DNA of 64,000 nt, taken from AAA164-E04 sp014239995 (GTDB lineage Bacteria > Verrucomicrobiota > Verrucomicrobiia > Limisphaerales > AAA164-E04). The stretch lies in the NCBI GenBank assembly GCA_029247315.1, contig JAQWLM010000027.1, positions 1 to 64,000 of the forward strand, written 5' to 3'. The notes under the pieces are model-generated. The model saw nothing but the letters and a program-made list of their open reading frames with translations, did no database searches and was not told the origin of the DNA. The translations under genes were made by a program, and so were the position numbers. Each line of letters starts with the position of its first letter. Position 1 is the first letter of the stretch. Positions 16,533 through 24,663 of this stretch are shown in pieces.

Positions 16533-18953
16533 CTATCGGATTTCTGCTCCCAGTTCTTTCCTGAGCTGTGCAACAATCTGGTCGTGAGCCTTGTTTACCT
16601 CTGCATCCGTGAGTGTTTTCTCGGTGTCTCGGTAAATGAAGGTGTAGGCCACACTTTTCTGCCCCGTGGGAACGTTTTTTCCACGGAAAATGTCGAAGAC
16701 CTCCACAGAATTGAGCTGTTTGACCCTGGCCTTCTTGACTGCCCTATGAATTTCCACGTGCGTGGTCGTCTCACCCACGAGCATGGCGACGTCTCGTCGA
16801 ACGGCAGGGAAAGACGGGATGGCTTGAAATGAGCGGGATCTGACCCTCATGGCAAGAAGTCGATCGAGATCAAGTTCTGCAAGAAAAACAGACTCCTTGA
16901 TGTCATACGCGCGTGCGATGATGGGCATCAGTTGCCCCATCGTTCCGAGTACGTTTTTACCGAGGCATAGGGATGCCTTTTCGACCAAAAGGGCATCCTC
17001 TTCACAGCTTTCGCTGCGCCAGGAAAATCCCCTGATTCCGAATGTATCGAGAAATGTATCCAGCAGCCCCTTGAGGTCAAACACATCCAGTTTTTCCGGT
17101 TTGCTGCCTCCTTTCCAGAATCCCAGGCATCTGTTCCCTGTCCATGCCACCCCGATTCTCAGGGATTCAACGGGGTCAGAAGCTGCCTGGAGAAACACAC
17201 GACCTAATTCAAAGATGGCAACGTCATTATTACGGTGATTGACATTGTGCTGGAGGACGTCCAGCAGGCCTGGCAGCAGGCTTGGTCGAAGCACATTCAT
17301 GTCAGAACTCAGCGGATGTTCCAAGGGCACGAAGGCGGGACTGACACGGGATGCAGCACTTTCTGAGATAAGGGTCTGGCCTTGCGTCTCAAACAGGCCC
17401 AGTGCCGTCAAAAGTCGTCGCGCTTCCATGAGCTGGTCATGCATTGGGTCAAAGGCATTGGCACCGTGTCCCCCGCGGGGCGGTGTTGAGGGGATTTTAT
17501 CGACGCCATGGAGACGCACTATTTCCTCGATCAAGTCCGTTTCGCGTTTCAGGTCTACCCGATAGGTAGGAACCTGGAAACGGCATGAGTTTGTGTCACT
17601 TTCGATGCTGACCAGATGGATGGATTCCAGATATTGCTTTTGCGTTTCGGCGGCTATGGTGATGCCGAGCAGTTGATTGGTCTTCTCGTAGCGCAGGCAG
17701 ATGGTATGCGGATCTTTTTTTCCAGGGTAGATATCCACAGAGCCGCTGCAGAGTTGGCCCCCTGCGGTTTGCAGTATTAATTGTGCGGCCCGGCGGCTGG
17801 CCCAGTCGCAGATGGCAATATCCGCTCCCCGTTCGAAACGGTAGGATGCGTCTGTGCGGATATCCAGTTGCTTGGAAGTACGTCTTATATTGGTTGAATG
17901 GAAGCAGGCACTCTCAAGAAGAACGTCTACGGTTTTGTCATTGATCTCGGTATTCAGTCCACCCATGACGCCCGCCAGTGCGATCCCCTGCGTTTCGTCG
18001 GCGATCAGCAGCATTTGATCATCCAGTTCATGGGACTTATCATCCAGTGTGGTGAAGGTTTCCTTCTCCAGGGCCCTGCGCACGACCACTGTCGGAAGGT
18101 GATCACCTTTGCCCTTAACCAGGTTCAGGTCAAAGGCATGTAAGGGCTGTCCTGTTTCCAACATGACGAAATTGGTCACGTCCACGACATTGTTGATGCT
18201 GCGAAGCCCCACTTTTTCAAGTGCTATACGAAGCCACGATGGGCTGGGGGCTATTTGGATGCCCCGAATGACTCTGGCCTGATAGCGAGGGCATTTTTCG
18301 GGATCCTCGACGCGCACGTTTATCAGGTCTTTCACTGGTTTACCCTCTTCGGTGAAATCCATCTCAGGCCACCGAAGTGGGTTGCCCGTGAGTGCGGCGA
18401 TCTCGCGCGCGATGCCCATGACACTGTTGTAATCCGGGCGGTTGGGTGTGACTTCCAGATCCAGTACCACGTCTTTTTCGGCGCAGCCAAGGTGTTCTGC
18501 GAGCCCCTGTCCCACGGTGGCATTTGGCTCAAGGATCATGAGTCCGTCCGAGTCCTCGGTAACACCGAGTTCCGCGCCGGAGCACATCATGCCGCAGGAT
18601 TCCACGCCACGCAGTTTGCCCACCTTGATGGTAAATGGTTTTTCTCCCGGTTTGGCAGGTAGCGAACTGCCGGGTAGGATCAATGGGACCTTGTCCCCCA
18701 CCTTGAAATTTTTGGCACCGCAGACGATCTGTCGTTGGCCGTCCCCGTCGGCAACCTGGCAAACGGAAAGCTTGTCTGCATCCGGGTGCGCCTTGGAATC
18801 CAGAACCTCGGCGACGACAATACCCTCGAAACCGCCACCGACGGTTTCTGTTCCTTCAACTTCAAGGCCGAGCATGGTCAGGCGCTCGGTGAGCTCATCG
18901 ACCGACCAGTCAAAATCTACATACTTTTTTAAACCCTTAACCGTGACTTTCAT
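16533..18953 (-). CDS. pheT: Phenylalanine--tRNA ligase beta subunit
   Basis: A protein of 806 residues, the usual bacterial length. Domains in order: B1 with the inserted tRNA-binding (EMAP-like) fold around 40-150 (VVAEVLDSKAHPDADKLSVC, GVESCGMMCSGAELG), B3/B4 editing region around 205-390 (TNFVMLETGQPLHAFDLN), B5, the synthetase-like core, and the C-terminal ferredoxin-fold anticodon-binding domain (FPAVRRDVAMLVGE to the end). It pairs with PheS as an alpha2-beta2 enzyme charging tRNA-Phe. ATG 18953 follows a good GAGGAG; a longer reading into pheS is not needed. It begins 15 nt after the pheS stop. Confidence 0.97.
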   Translation of the reverse strand: MKVTVKGLKKYVDFDWSVDELTERLTMLGLEVEGTETVGGGFEGIVVAEVLDSKAHPDADKLSVCQVADGDGQRQIVCGAKNFKVGDKVPLILPGSSLPAKPGEKPFTIKVGKLRGVESCGMMCSGAELGVTEDSDGLMILEPNATVGQGLAEHLGCAEKDVVLDLEVTPNRPDYNSVMGIAREIAALTGNPLRWPEMDFTEEGKPVKDLINVRVEDPEKCPRYQARVIRGIQIAPSPSWLRIALEKVGLRSINNVVDVTNFVMLETGQPLHAFDLNLVKGKGDHLPTVVVRRALEKETFTTLDDKSHELDDQMLLIADETQGIALAGVMGGLNTEINDKTVDVLLESACFHSTNIRRTSKQLDIRTDASYRFERGADIAICDWASRRAAQLILQTAGGQLCSGSVDIYPGKKDPHTICLRYEKTNQLLGITIAAETQKQYLESIHLVSIESDTNSCRFQVPTYRVDLKRETDLIEEIVRLHGVDKIPSTPPRGGHGANAFDPMHDQLMEARRLLTALGLFETQGQTLISESAASRVSPAFVPLEHPLSSDMNVLRPSLLPGLLDVLQHNVNHRNNDVAIFELGRVFLQAASDPVESLRIGVAWTGNRCLGFWKGGSKPEKLDVFDLKGLLDTFLDTFGIRGFSWRSESCEEDALLVEKASLCLGKNVLGTMGQLMPIIARAYDIKESVFLAELDLDRLLAMRVRSRSFQAIPSFPAVRRDVAMLVGETTTHVEIHRAVKKARVKQLNSVEVFDIFRGKNVPTGQKSVAYTFIYRDTEKTLTDAEVNKAHDQIVAQLRKELGAEIR

Positions 18954-18967
18954 CAGAGCTCCTCTTC

Positions 18968-19975
18968 CTAAAATTGATTCAGAAAACGCAGGTCGTTCTC
19001 GTAAAATAGTCGAATGTCGTTGATGCCATAACGGATCATGGCAATGCGTTCGATGCCGAATCCAAAGGCCCAACCGGACCATGTTTCAGGGTCATAGCCT
19101 ACATTTTCAAAAACCCCCGGGTGTACCATCCCGCAACCCGCAATTTCGAGCCATTCCTTGCCCATCTTACGGGTCAGAGCACTGGAAAAATCAATTTCAA
19201 GGCTGGGCTCAGTATAGGAAAAATAATGGGGGCGAAAACGTAGTTTGACATCCTTGCCGAGTAATTCCCTGAAGACAAATTCCACGGTGCCTTTGAGATC
19301 TGCTAGCGTAACCCCGCGGTCTACATATAATCCCTCGATTTGGTGAAAGGTGGGATTGTGTGTCGCATCTGCCGTATCGCGGCGATAAACCCTTCCGGGG
19401 ACAATGATGCGAATGGGCGGTTGCTGCTCTTCCATGACCCTGATCTGGACCGATGAGGTGTGTGTTCGAAGGAGTGGGCGTTCAGGAGTTTTAAGATAAA
19501 ACGTGTCCTGGCTATCGCGTGCTGGATGGTCTGCTGGGGTGTTCAGTGCATCAAAGCAATGGTGTTCGTCCTCCACCTCTGGACCATCGGCAACGACAAA
19601 CCCGATCTTGCGAAAACTGCGGATGATGTCCTCGGTGACAAGCGTCAATGGATGGAGTTTTCCGAGATGACGGCGGCGACCGGGAAGGGTGAAGTCCGTG
19701 GGTTCGGCAGGAAGACAGGCTTGCAGTTCAAGCGTTTCCTTTTTTGAGTTCAGGACCCCTTCAAGCTTTTTCTTGGCGATGTTGATCTGCTTGCCGGCTT
19801 CAGGTCGCTCCTCCTTGGGAATGGAGCCCATTTGTCGGAGGAGGGCAGTGAATTGTCCGTTCAGACCCAGATACCTTACCCGAGCCTTGTCCAGCTCCGC
19901 CAGATGGGAGGCATTTTCCAGAGCCTGCAGGGCCTCTTGGGTCAGCGGCTCGATTTGCTCAAGAATTCCAGGCAT
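18968..19975 (-). CDS. pheS: Phenylalanine--tRNA ligase alpha subunit
   Basis: A protein of 335 residues. The N-terminal coiled-coil (1-85) binds tRNA. The catalytic class II core shows motif 2 (RVYRRDTADATHNPTFHQIE) and motif 3 (GFGIERIAMIRYGI near the end), with HTSSVQIR between. It forms the catalytic alpha chain of the phenylalanyl-tRNA synthetase with PheT immediately downstream. A terminator-like hairpin lies between it and rplT upstream, so expression may be separated from, or attenuated after, the ribosomal genes. ATG 19975 lacks a clear ribosome binding site. Confidence 0.97.
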   Translation of the reverse strand: MPGILEQIEPLTQEALQALENASHLAELDKARVRYLGLNGQFTALLRQMGSIPKEERPEAGKQINIAKKKLEGVLNSKKETLELQACLPAEPTDFTLPGRRRHLGKLHPLTLVTEDIIRSFRKIGFVVADGPEVEDEHHCFDALNTPADHPARDSQDTFYLKTPERPLLRTHTSSVQIRVMEEQQPPIRIIVPGRVYRRDTADATHNPTFHQIEGLYVDRGVTLADLKGTVEFVFRELLGKDVKLRFRPHYFSYTEPSLEIDFSSALTRKMGKEWLEIAGCGMVHPGVFENVGYDPETWSGWAFGFGIERIAMIRYGINDIRLFYENDLRFLNQF

Positions 19976-20024
19976 GATGGTGTCGTCTTGAAAGATTTAC
20001 TGAATGTTTCTGCACAAAACAAAC

Positions 20025-20056
20025 CAACCGGACGTCCAATATAGGCCGTCCGGTTG
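20025..20056 (-). terminator. Terminator or attenuator between rplT and pheS
   Basis: A perfect 10-bp stem (CAACCGGACG with CGTCCGGTTG) around a 12-base loop. On the minus strand it is followed by GTTTGTTTTGTG. It lies 53 bases after the rplT stop and 50 bases before the pheS start. No Phe-rich leader peptide was seen, so a simple (partial) terminator is the more likely reading. Confidence 0.65.
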
Positions 20057-20108
20057 ATTCAAATGCGATGCAAGGAACGATTGTCGTGTTGATCCTGTGT
20101 CGAATCAA

Positions 20109-20474
20109 TCAGGCAGCCTTTGCCTTCAAACCGTCTTGCGCACGTTTTACAAGCTCCGTAAAGGCAACAGTATCCGTTGCCGCAAGGTCGGCCAGAGCCT
20201 TGCGATTAAGGTCTACCTTAGCGGCTTTAAGTCCCTCGATGAAACGGCTGTAACTCATACCGGCAGCCCGGGCTGCTGCGTTGATTCGGATCTGCCACAG
20301 GCGCCGGAAATCACGTTTTCTGTTGCGACGATCGCGGTAGGCATATTGACGGCCATGGTCCAGAGCGTCGGCGGCATAGCGGTAAAGCTTTGACCGACGT
20401 AAACGGAAACCCTTGGTGGCCAGCAATACGCGTTTTCGGCGTTTGCGGGATGCGACTGCATTTGTAACTCTCAT
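20109..20474 (-). CDS. rplT: 50S ribosomal protein L20
   Basis: A protein of 121 residues, normal length, highly basic N-terminal half (ASRKRRKRVLLATKGFRLRR). The conserved RDRRNRKRDFRRLWQIRINA and GMSYSRFIEGLK are present. L20 is an early assembly protein of the large ribosomal subunit. It follows rpmI by 39 nt and precedes the terminator and pheST, the common rpmI-rplT-pheS-pheT order. In many bacteria L20 represses its own operon; no such site was recognised here. Confidence 0.97.
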   Translation of the reverse strand: MRVTNAVASRKRRKRVLLATKGFRLRRSKLYRYAADALDHGRQYAYRDRRNRKRDFRRLWQIRINAAARAAGMSYSRFIEGLKAAKVDLNRKALADLAATDTVAFTELVKRAQDGLKAKAA

Positions 20475-20513
20475 GGTGCGCTGCTTCTAGGTTGTGCTTC
20501 GTTCAAGGTTGGG

Positions 20514-20723
20514 CTAGTGGCTGAACGGAAGGTTGGTGATCACGCGCTTGTAATCCGATTTATCCAATTCTACCGACTTGCCGAGCCTTCGGCGGCGCTT
20601 CGGGCTCTTGCATGAAAGCAAGTGGCGTTTGCCGGAATGATTGCGCATCACCTTACCCGTACCGGTGATCTTGAACCGTTTGGCTACTGCTTTCCTCGTT
20701 TTTGCTCCTCTTGCTCGACGCAT
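20514..20723 (-). CDS. rpmI: 50S ribosomal protein L35
   Basis: A protein of 69 residues with the basic L35 pattern: ARGAKTRKAVAKRFKITG, then NHSGKRHLLSCKSPKRRRRL. The ATG at 20723 with GGAG twelve bases upstream is the probable start; an in-frame TTG at 20732 sits only three bases from that GGAG. infC, which usually precedes rpmI, is absent here: the upstream gene is a sugar permease and a promoter lies directly before rpmI. Confidence 0.95.
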   Translation of the reverse strand: MRRARGAKTRKAVAKRFKITGTGKVMRNHSGKRHLLSCKSPKRRRRLGKSVELDKSDYKRVITNLPFSH

Positions 20724-20756
20724 AATATTCAATACTCCAAATTCAAAAGAGCGGCA

Positions 20757-20785
20757 ACTATAAGGACCGTGTGATTCACTTGCAA
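20757..20785 (-). promoter_or_regulatory. Promoter of rpmI-rplT(-pheST)
   Basis: On the minus strand TTGCAA (20785-20780) and TATAGT (20762-20757) are spaced by 17 bases. The -10 box matches consensus at five of six positions. It lies about 33 bases before the rpmI ATG, giving a short leader that includes the GGAG ribosome binding site. Confidence 0.6.
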
Positions 20786-21000
20786 GCGGGAATTTTTAAA
20801 AACATGGCTTTCATTCCTATCTTGGGCATTGGAGGTCTACTCGGTCTCTGGCTCAGTGTTGATCGTCCCTCCGTTATGCGTTTATGGCGGGCAGTGTCAT
20901 GCTCAGGCCCGCCAATATCGAAGGGATTCATGGGTGCATCAATCCATTCAGGCCTCAGGATTAGTATGGACGATTGTGAAATTCCGCCGAGATTACCCGA

Positions 21001-21987
21001 TCATGTCTGTCGGCCATGTCGCCACTTGTCCAGACCGACAGCCAAGATGATGACGATACCAATGATGATCTCCTGCATATAAGTGGGCCAGTTCATCTGG
21101 CTGGAACCACTCTTGAGAACACCCATGATCAGGGCTCCCAGGATGGTTCCAGAAATGCTGCCCGATCCACCACTCAGGCTGGCGCCACCAATGACAACGG
21201 CCGCAATAATCTCGAGTTCCAAACCGATCGCCACGGTGGGATCCCCCTGGGTGAGGCGAGAGTATTGCATGAGTCCTGCCAAGCCGAAAAAGAATCCCGC
21301 GAGGGTATAGATCATGATTTTGTTGAATCTTACCCGAATGCCGCACAGGCGGGCGGTGTCCTCGTTGGATCCGATAGCAAAAACATAACGACCGAAAACC
21401 GAGTATTTCATCACCACTATCATCAGCAGGGCCAGGATCATGGTTATCCATACGCCGAGAGGCAGGGGCCAGAGGGCCAGGGGATTGACCGGTTCCATGA
21501 TACGGTTCAGGGGATTTTCTTCCGGGTTGACAGTCTGGTTATTGGCCATCCACTTTGCGGCACCACGAGCGATACCCATCATGCCAAGGGTCACGATGAA
21601 AGGGACCATCCTGAAACCGGCAATGATACTTCCGTTAATGGCTCCGATGCAACCACCGGCAAGAATGGTCAGCAGAATGGCTGTTGCTGGATGAAAATCC
21701 TGAATCAGCAGATTGCCTGCAACCACGCTGCTCAGGGCGACAACGGATCCGGCGCTCAGGTCGATGCCACCACTCACGATGATCAGGGTCATTCCAAGCG
21801 CTCCTGTTGCCACGATGACAGTCTGGGTGAGTATGAGTTTTGCATTGCCTCCAGTGAAAAATACGGGGCGTAGCTCTGGGCTTAGGGAAAAAAGTGCAAT
21901 AACCAGCATTAACCCGAACAGAGGGCCAAAGGCGTTGAGAAATTGTTTCCAGTTGAATTGAACGGATGAGTCCTTTGCTGATGCCAT
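21001..21987 (-). CDS. Sugar ABC transporter permease (second CUT2 importer)
   Basis: A protein of 328 residues with 8-10 hydrophobic segments: GMTLIIVSGGIDLSAGSVVA, the coupling-loop stretch AIGSNEDTARLCGIR, and LELEIIAAVVIGGASLSGGSG. It forms the membrane channel of the importer with the ATPase (22023-23558) and the binding lipoprotein (23587-24600). The start at 21987 lies 35 bases after the ATPase stop and gives a normal cytoplasmic N-terminus; longer readings overlap the ATPase gene. Confidence 0.92.
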   Translation of the reverse strand: MASAKDSSVQFNWKQFLNAFGPLFGLMLVIALFSLSPELRPVFFTGGNAKLILTQTVIVATGALGMTLIIVSGGIDLSAGSVVALSSVVAGNLLIQDFHPATAILLTILAGGCIGAINGSIIAGFRMVPFIVTLGMMGIARGAAKWMANNQTVNPEENPLNRIMEPVNPLALWPLPLGVWITMILALLMIVVMKYSVFGRYVFAIGSNEDTARLCGIRVRFNKIMIYTLAGFFFGLAGLMQYSRLTQGDPTVAIGLELEIIAAVVIGGASLSGGSGSISGTILGALIMGVLKSGSSQMNWPTYMQEIIIGIVIILAVGLDKWRHGRQT

Positions 21988-22022
21988 GCTTGTCTTTTTT
22001 TTGGGGGTCAGTGGTCTTTTTT

Positions 22023-23558
22023 TCAACACTGGCCATGTGTTGCTGGTGCTGTTTGGTCCTCCGACTGGCCTACCGCAACACTGATCAGGTTGTGTTCTGT
22101 CCATTCGGAGGCCGGGCGGCTGGCCTTGATTTCTCCGCGATACATTACCCCGATGGTGTCGCAGATGCCAAGCAGCTCCGGGAGGTAGGAACTGACAAAG
22201 AGGATCGCCTTGCCCTGTATGGCCAGTTCACTGATAAGGCTGTAGATCTGGGCCTTGCTTCCGATGTCAATGCCACGAGTGGGTTCATCGAGCAGGAATA
22301 TCTCCGCATCGTGGTGGAGAAGGCGTCCAATGGCTATTTTTTGTTGATTACCCCCGGAAAGTTCGCTGATGGATTGGCTCGGGCTGCGGGTTTTGACCTT
22401 GAGCTTGTCAATCCATTTTTGGGCCGTCTTGAGCTGGATGCTCCGGGGGATGAATCCCATTCGAGCGAAGGCACTGAACCGTGTCAGTGTCAGGTTGTCT
22501 GCCAAGTCGCGATTCAGTAAGAGGCCTTCCTCCTTGCGATTTTCACTCAGCAACCCGATCCCCTGATCAAGGCGTTGACGTGGAATGGCATGGGTATTTT
22601 CTTTTCCATGGATGGCAATTCGGCCCGATGCAACCCGATCCAGGCCAAAGCATGCTCGGAGTGTTTCGGTGCGACCTGCTCCGACAAGTCCGGCGATGCC
22701 GTATATTTCACCTTTGCGAAGTTGGATGGTGACGGAGCGCGGTTTTCGCTTGCCGGCCAGTTTATCAAGTTCCAGCAATGGATCGCCTATGGTGTGCTGT
22801 CTGCGCGGGTAGATGTCACGCATTTCCCGTCCGACCATCATGCGGATGATGTCTTGCAGCTCGACTTGTTTCATGTCGCCTGTTCCCACGGATGCTCCAT
22901 CGCGTAGCACGGTAAAGCGGTCACTGATCTGCTGGCATTCCTCAAGAAAGTGACTGATGTAAACCACACTCACTCCTGAGTCCCTGAGCAGGCCGATGAC
23001 GCGAAAGAGATTTTGCACATCGACCTGGGTAAGGCTGCTGGTCGGTTCGTCCATGATCAGGACCTTTGGCTGACGGATCAAGGCCCGAGCGATCTCGACA
23101 ATCTGCTGCTCAGCAATGCTCAACTCTCTGACGGGTTTATCCAGGGGCAGGGAGGCGTGATCCAGCTTCTCAAGAGCCTCGAGGGCACTGGACCGTTGTT
23201 TTTTAGTATCTCGCCAACCCCACCTGCCAGGTTCATCTCCCAGGGTGATGTTCTCCACGATTGACAGATCAGGCGCCAGGTTAAGTTCCTGGTAGATCAT
23301 GGCGATTCCGGCTAAACGGGCATGGTGAGGATTGGATGGTTTAAATGCCTTTCCGTCCAGAAGAATGCGGCCTTCATCGGGTGCATGCACCCCGCTGAGG
23401 ACTTTCATCAAGGTGCTTTTACCTGCCCCATTTTCCCCAATCAAGGTGTGAATTTCCGAGGGGCCAACCTCAAAACTGACGCCTCGGAGGGCATGCGTCG
23501 CTCCAAATCGTTTCTGCACGCCGATCATTTCCAGGCGTTTTGGTGCAGCGCGGGTCAT
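22023..23558 (-). CDS. Sugar ABC transporter ATP-binding protein (second CUT2 importer)
   Basis: A protein of 511 residues, duplicated ABC ATPase. Domain 1: Walker A GENGAGKSTLMK, signature LSIAEQQIVEIARAL, Walker B VLIMDEPTSSL. Domain 2: degenerate GLVGAGRTETL, signature LSGGNQQKIAIGRLL, Walker B IFLLDEPTRGIDIG. Same architecture as the 9931-11484 protein but clearly diverged. It lies between binding protein (28 nt upstream) and permease (35 nt downstream) in one transcription direction. Confidence 0.93.
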   Translation of the reverse strand: MTRAAPKRLEMIGVQKRFGATHALRGVSFEVGPSEIHTLIGENGAGKSTLMKVLSGVHAPDEGRILLDGKAFKPSNPHHARLAGIAMIYQELNLAPDLSIVENITLGDEPGRWGWRDTKKQRSSALEALEKLDHASLPLDKPVRELSIAEQQIVEIARALIRQPKVLIMDEPTSSLTQVDVQNLFRVIGLLRDSGVSVVYISHFLEECQQISDRFTVLRDGASVGTGDMKQVELQDIIRMMVGREMRDIYPRRQHTIGDPLLELDKLAGKRKPRSVTIQLRKGEIYGIAGLVGAGRTETLRACFGLDRVASGRIAIHGKENTHAIPRQRLDQGIGLLSENRKEEGLLLNRDLADNLTLTRFSAFARMGFIPRSIQLKTAQKWIDKLKVKTRSPSQSISELSGGNQQKIAIGRLLHHDAEIFLLDEPTRGIDIGSKAQIYSLISELAIQGKAILFVSSYLPELLGICDTIGVMYRGEIKASRPASEWTEHNLISVAVGQSEDQTAPATHGQC

Positions 23559-23586
23559 GACTGAATGCTACTTTGCAAATCCAGCC

Positions 23587-24600
23587 TTATTTTCCAAGGT
23601 ATTCCTCGATTGGCGGGTTGAGCAGTCGCTGTGATTCCTCCTCCTTGAGGTTTTGCGGGGTGATCATGACCACGCCGGTGTCAATGCGTTTTTCAACCGT
23701 TTTGCCGTCCAGATGTGCCACCAGGTTCATGACCCCTTCATACCCCATGCGCACGGGGTCCTGAACCACCAGTCCTTGGACATCGCCACTTTCCATATCC
23801 TTGATGGATTGGGATCCGGCGTCGAATCCGATCATTTTGACTGCACCTGCTGCACGTCCCATTTCCCGAAGTGCCTTTGTCATGCCAATGGTGGAGTTTT
23901 CGTTGACACAAAAAATGGCATTTACCTCCTTACCAAAACGTTGAAGAAGGTTTTGAGAGGCCTGATAGGCGGTCTCACGGGTTGGGCCCGCATGTTGATC
24001 AGATGAAATAAGTTCGACTCCAGGGCTTTTTTTCAACGCCTCCAGGAATCCCTTTTCGCGGTTTTCCGTGCTTGCGGAACCCACGGCATAGCGGAGCAGG
24101 ATCACTTTCCCTTCATTGTTTAATTGATTGGCCATGAAGGTGCCGGCCATTTCTCCACCTTTATAATTATCGGTTGCTACAAAGCTAACATATTTATCGG
24201 TATTCAGTCCGGAGTCGATGATGACCACCGGAATACCCGCCTGCTGGGCGTTTTCCACAGGTCTTACCAGAGCTTGGGCATCCAGAGGTGCAAGGACCAT
24301 GCCATCCACCCTGCGCGTGGTGAAGTTCTCTACCAGTTGAATCTGTTGATCACGATCATCTTCCTTGAGTGGGCCTTTCCATATGATCTCGATCGATTTG
24401 CCTTGGGCCTGGAGTTCCTTTTCTGCTTTGCGGGCACCGGCGTGGATGGATCGCCAGAACTCATGTGTGGTTCCCTTTGGGATCACGGCGATCTGGATGG
24501 TGTCATCCCTCGAGGTGCCTTCGGGTCCACATCCTGCCAGCAAAAAGCCACAGAGAGCCAAAAGCGAAAATCTCCATTGAACAGTCATGTTGAGAATCAT
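23587..24600 (-). CDS. Sugar ABC transporter substrate-binding lipoprotein (second CUT2 importer)
   Basis: About 337 residues (333 if the second ATG at 24588 is used). Lipoprotein signal with lipobox LAGC (FSLLALCGFLLAGCGPEG). The mature part is a Peripla_BP_4 fold: IAVIPKGTTHEFWRSIHAGA, VDGMVLAPLDAQALVRPV, FVATDNYKGGEMAGTFMANQ, and QGLVVQDPVRMGYEG near the end. It is expected to bind a monosaccharide. It sits 63 nt after the sulfatase gene, which suggests that the imported sugar is released from a sulfated source. Confidence 0.9.
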   Translation of the reverse strand: MILNMTVQWRFSLLALCGFLLAGCGPEGTSRDDTIQIAVIPKGTTHEFWRSIHAGARKAEKELQAQGKSIEIIWKGPLKEDDRDQQIQLVENFTTRRVDGMVLAPLDAQALVRPVENAQQAGIPVVIIDSGLNTDKYVSFVATDNYKGGEMAGTFMANQLNNEGKVILLRYAVGSASTENREKGFLEALKKSPGVELISSDQHAGPTRETAYQASQNLLQRFGKEVNAIFCVNENSTIGMTKALREMGRAAGAVKMIGFDAGSQSIKDMESGDVQGLVVQDPVRMGYEGVMNLVAHLDGKTVEKRIDTGVVMITPQNLKEEESQRLLNPPIEEYLGK

Positions 24601-24663
24601 AGTTGGCTCTGCACAGAATTCAATGAATTTGACATGCCTTGCAGTCTTCGGCAGGACTCATGT

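Noticed and set aside
20771..21082. Plus-strand frame between rpmI and the permease
   Set aside because: Overlaps the permease end, no domain or ribosome binding site; the spacer instead holds the rpmI promoter.
21016..21873. Plus-strand open frame of 285 codons opposite the permease
   Set aside because: Hydrophilic antisense of a polytopic membrane protein; no domain.
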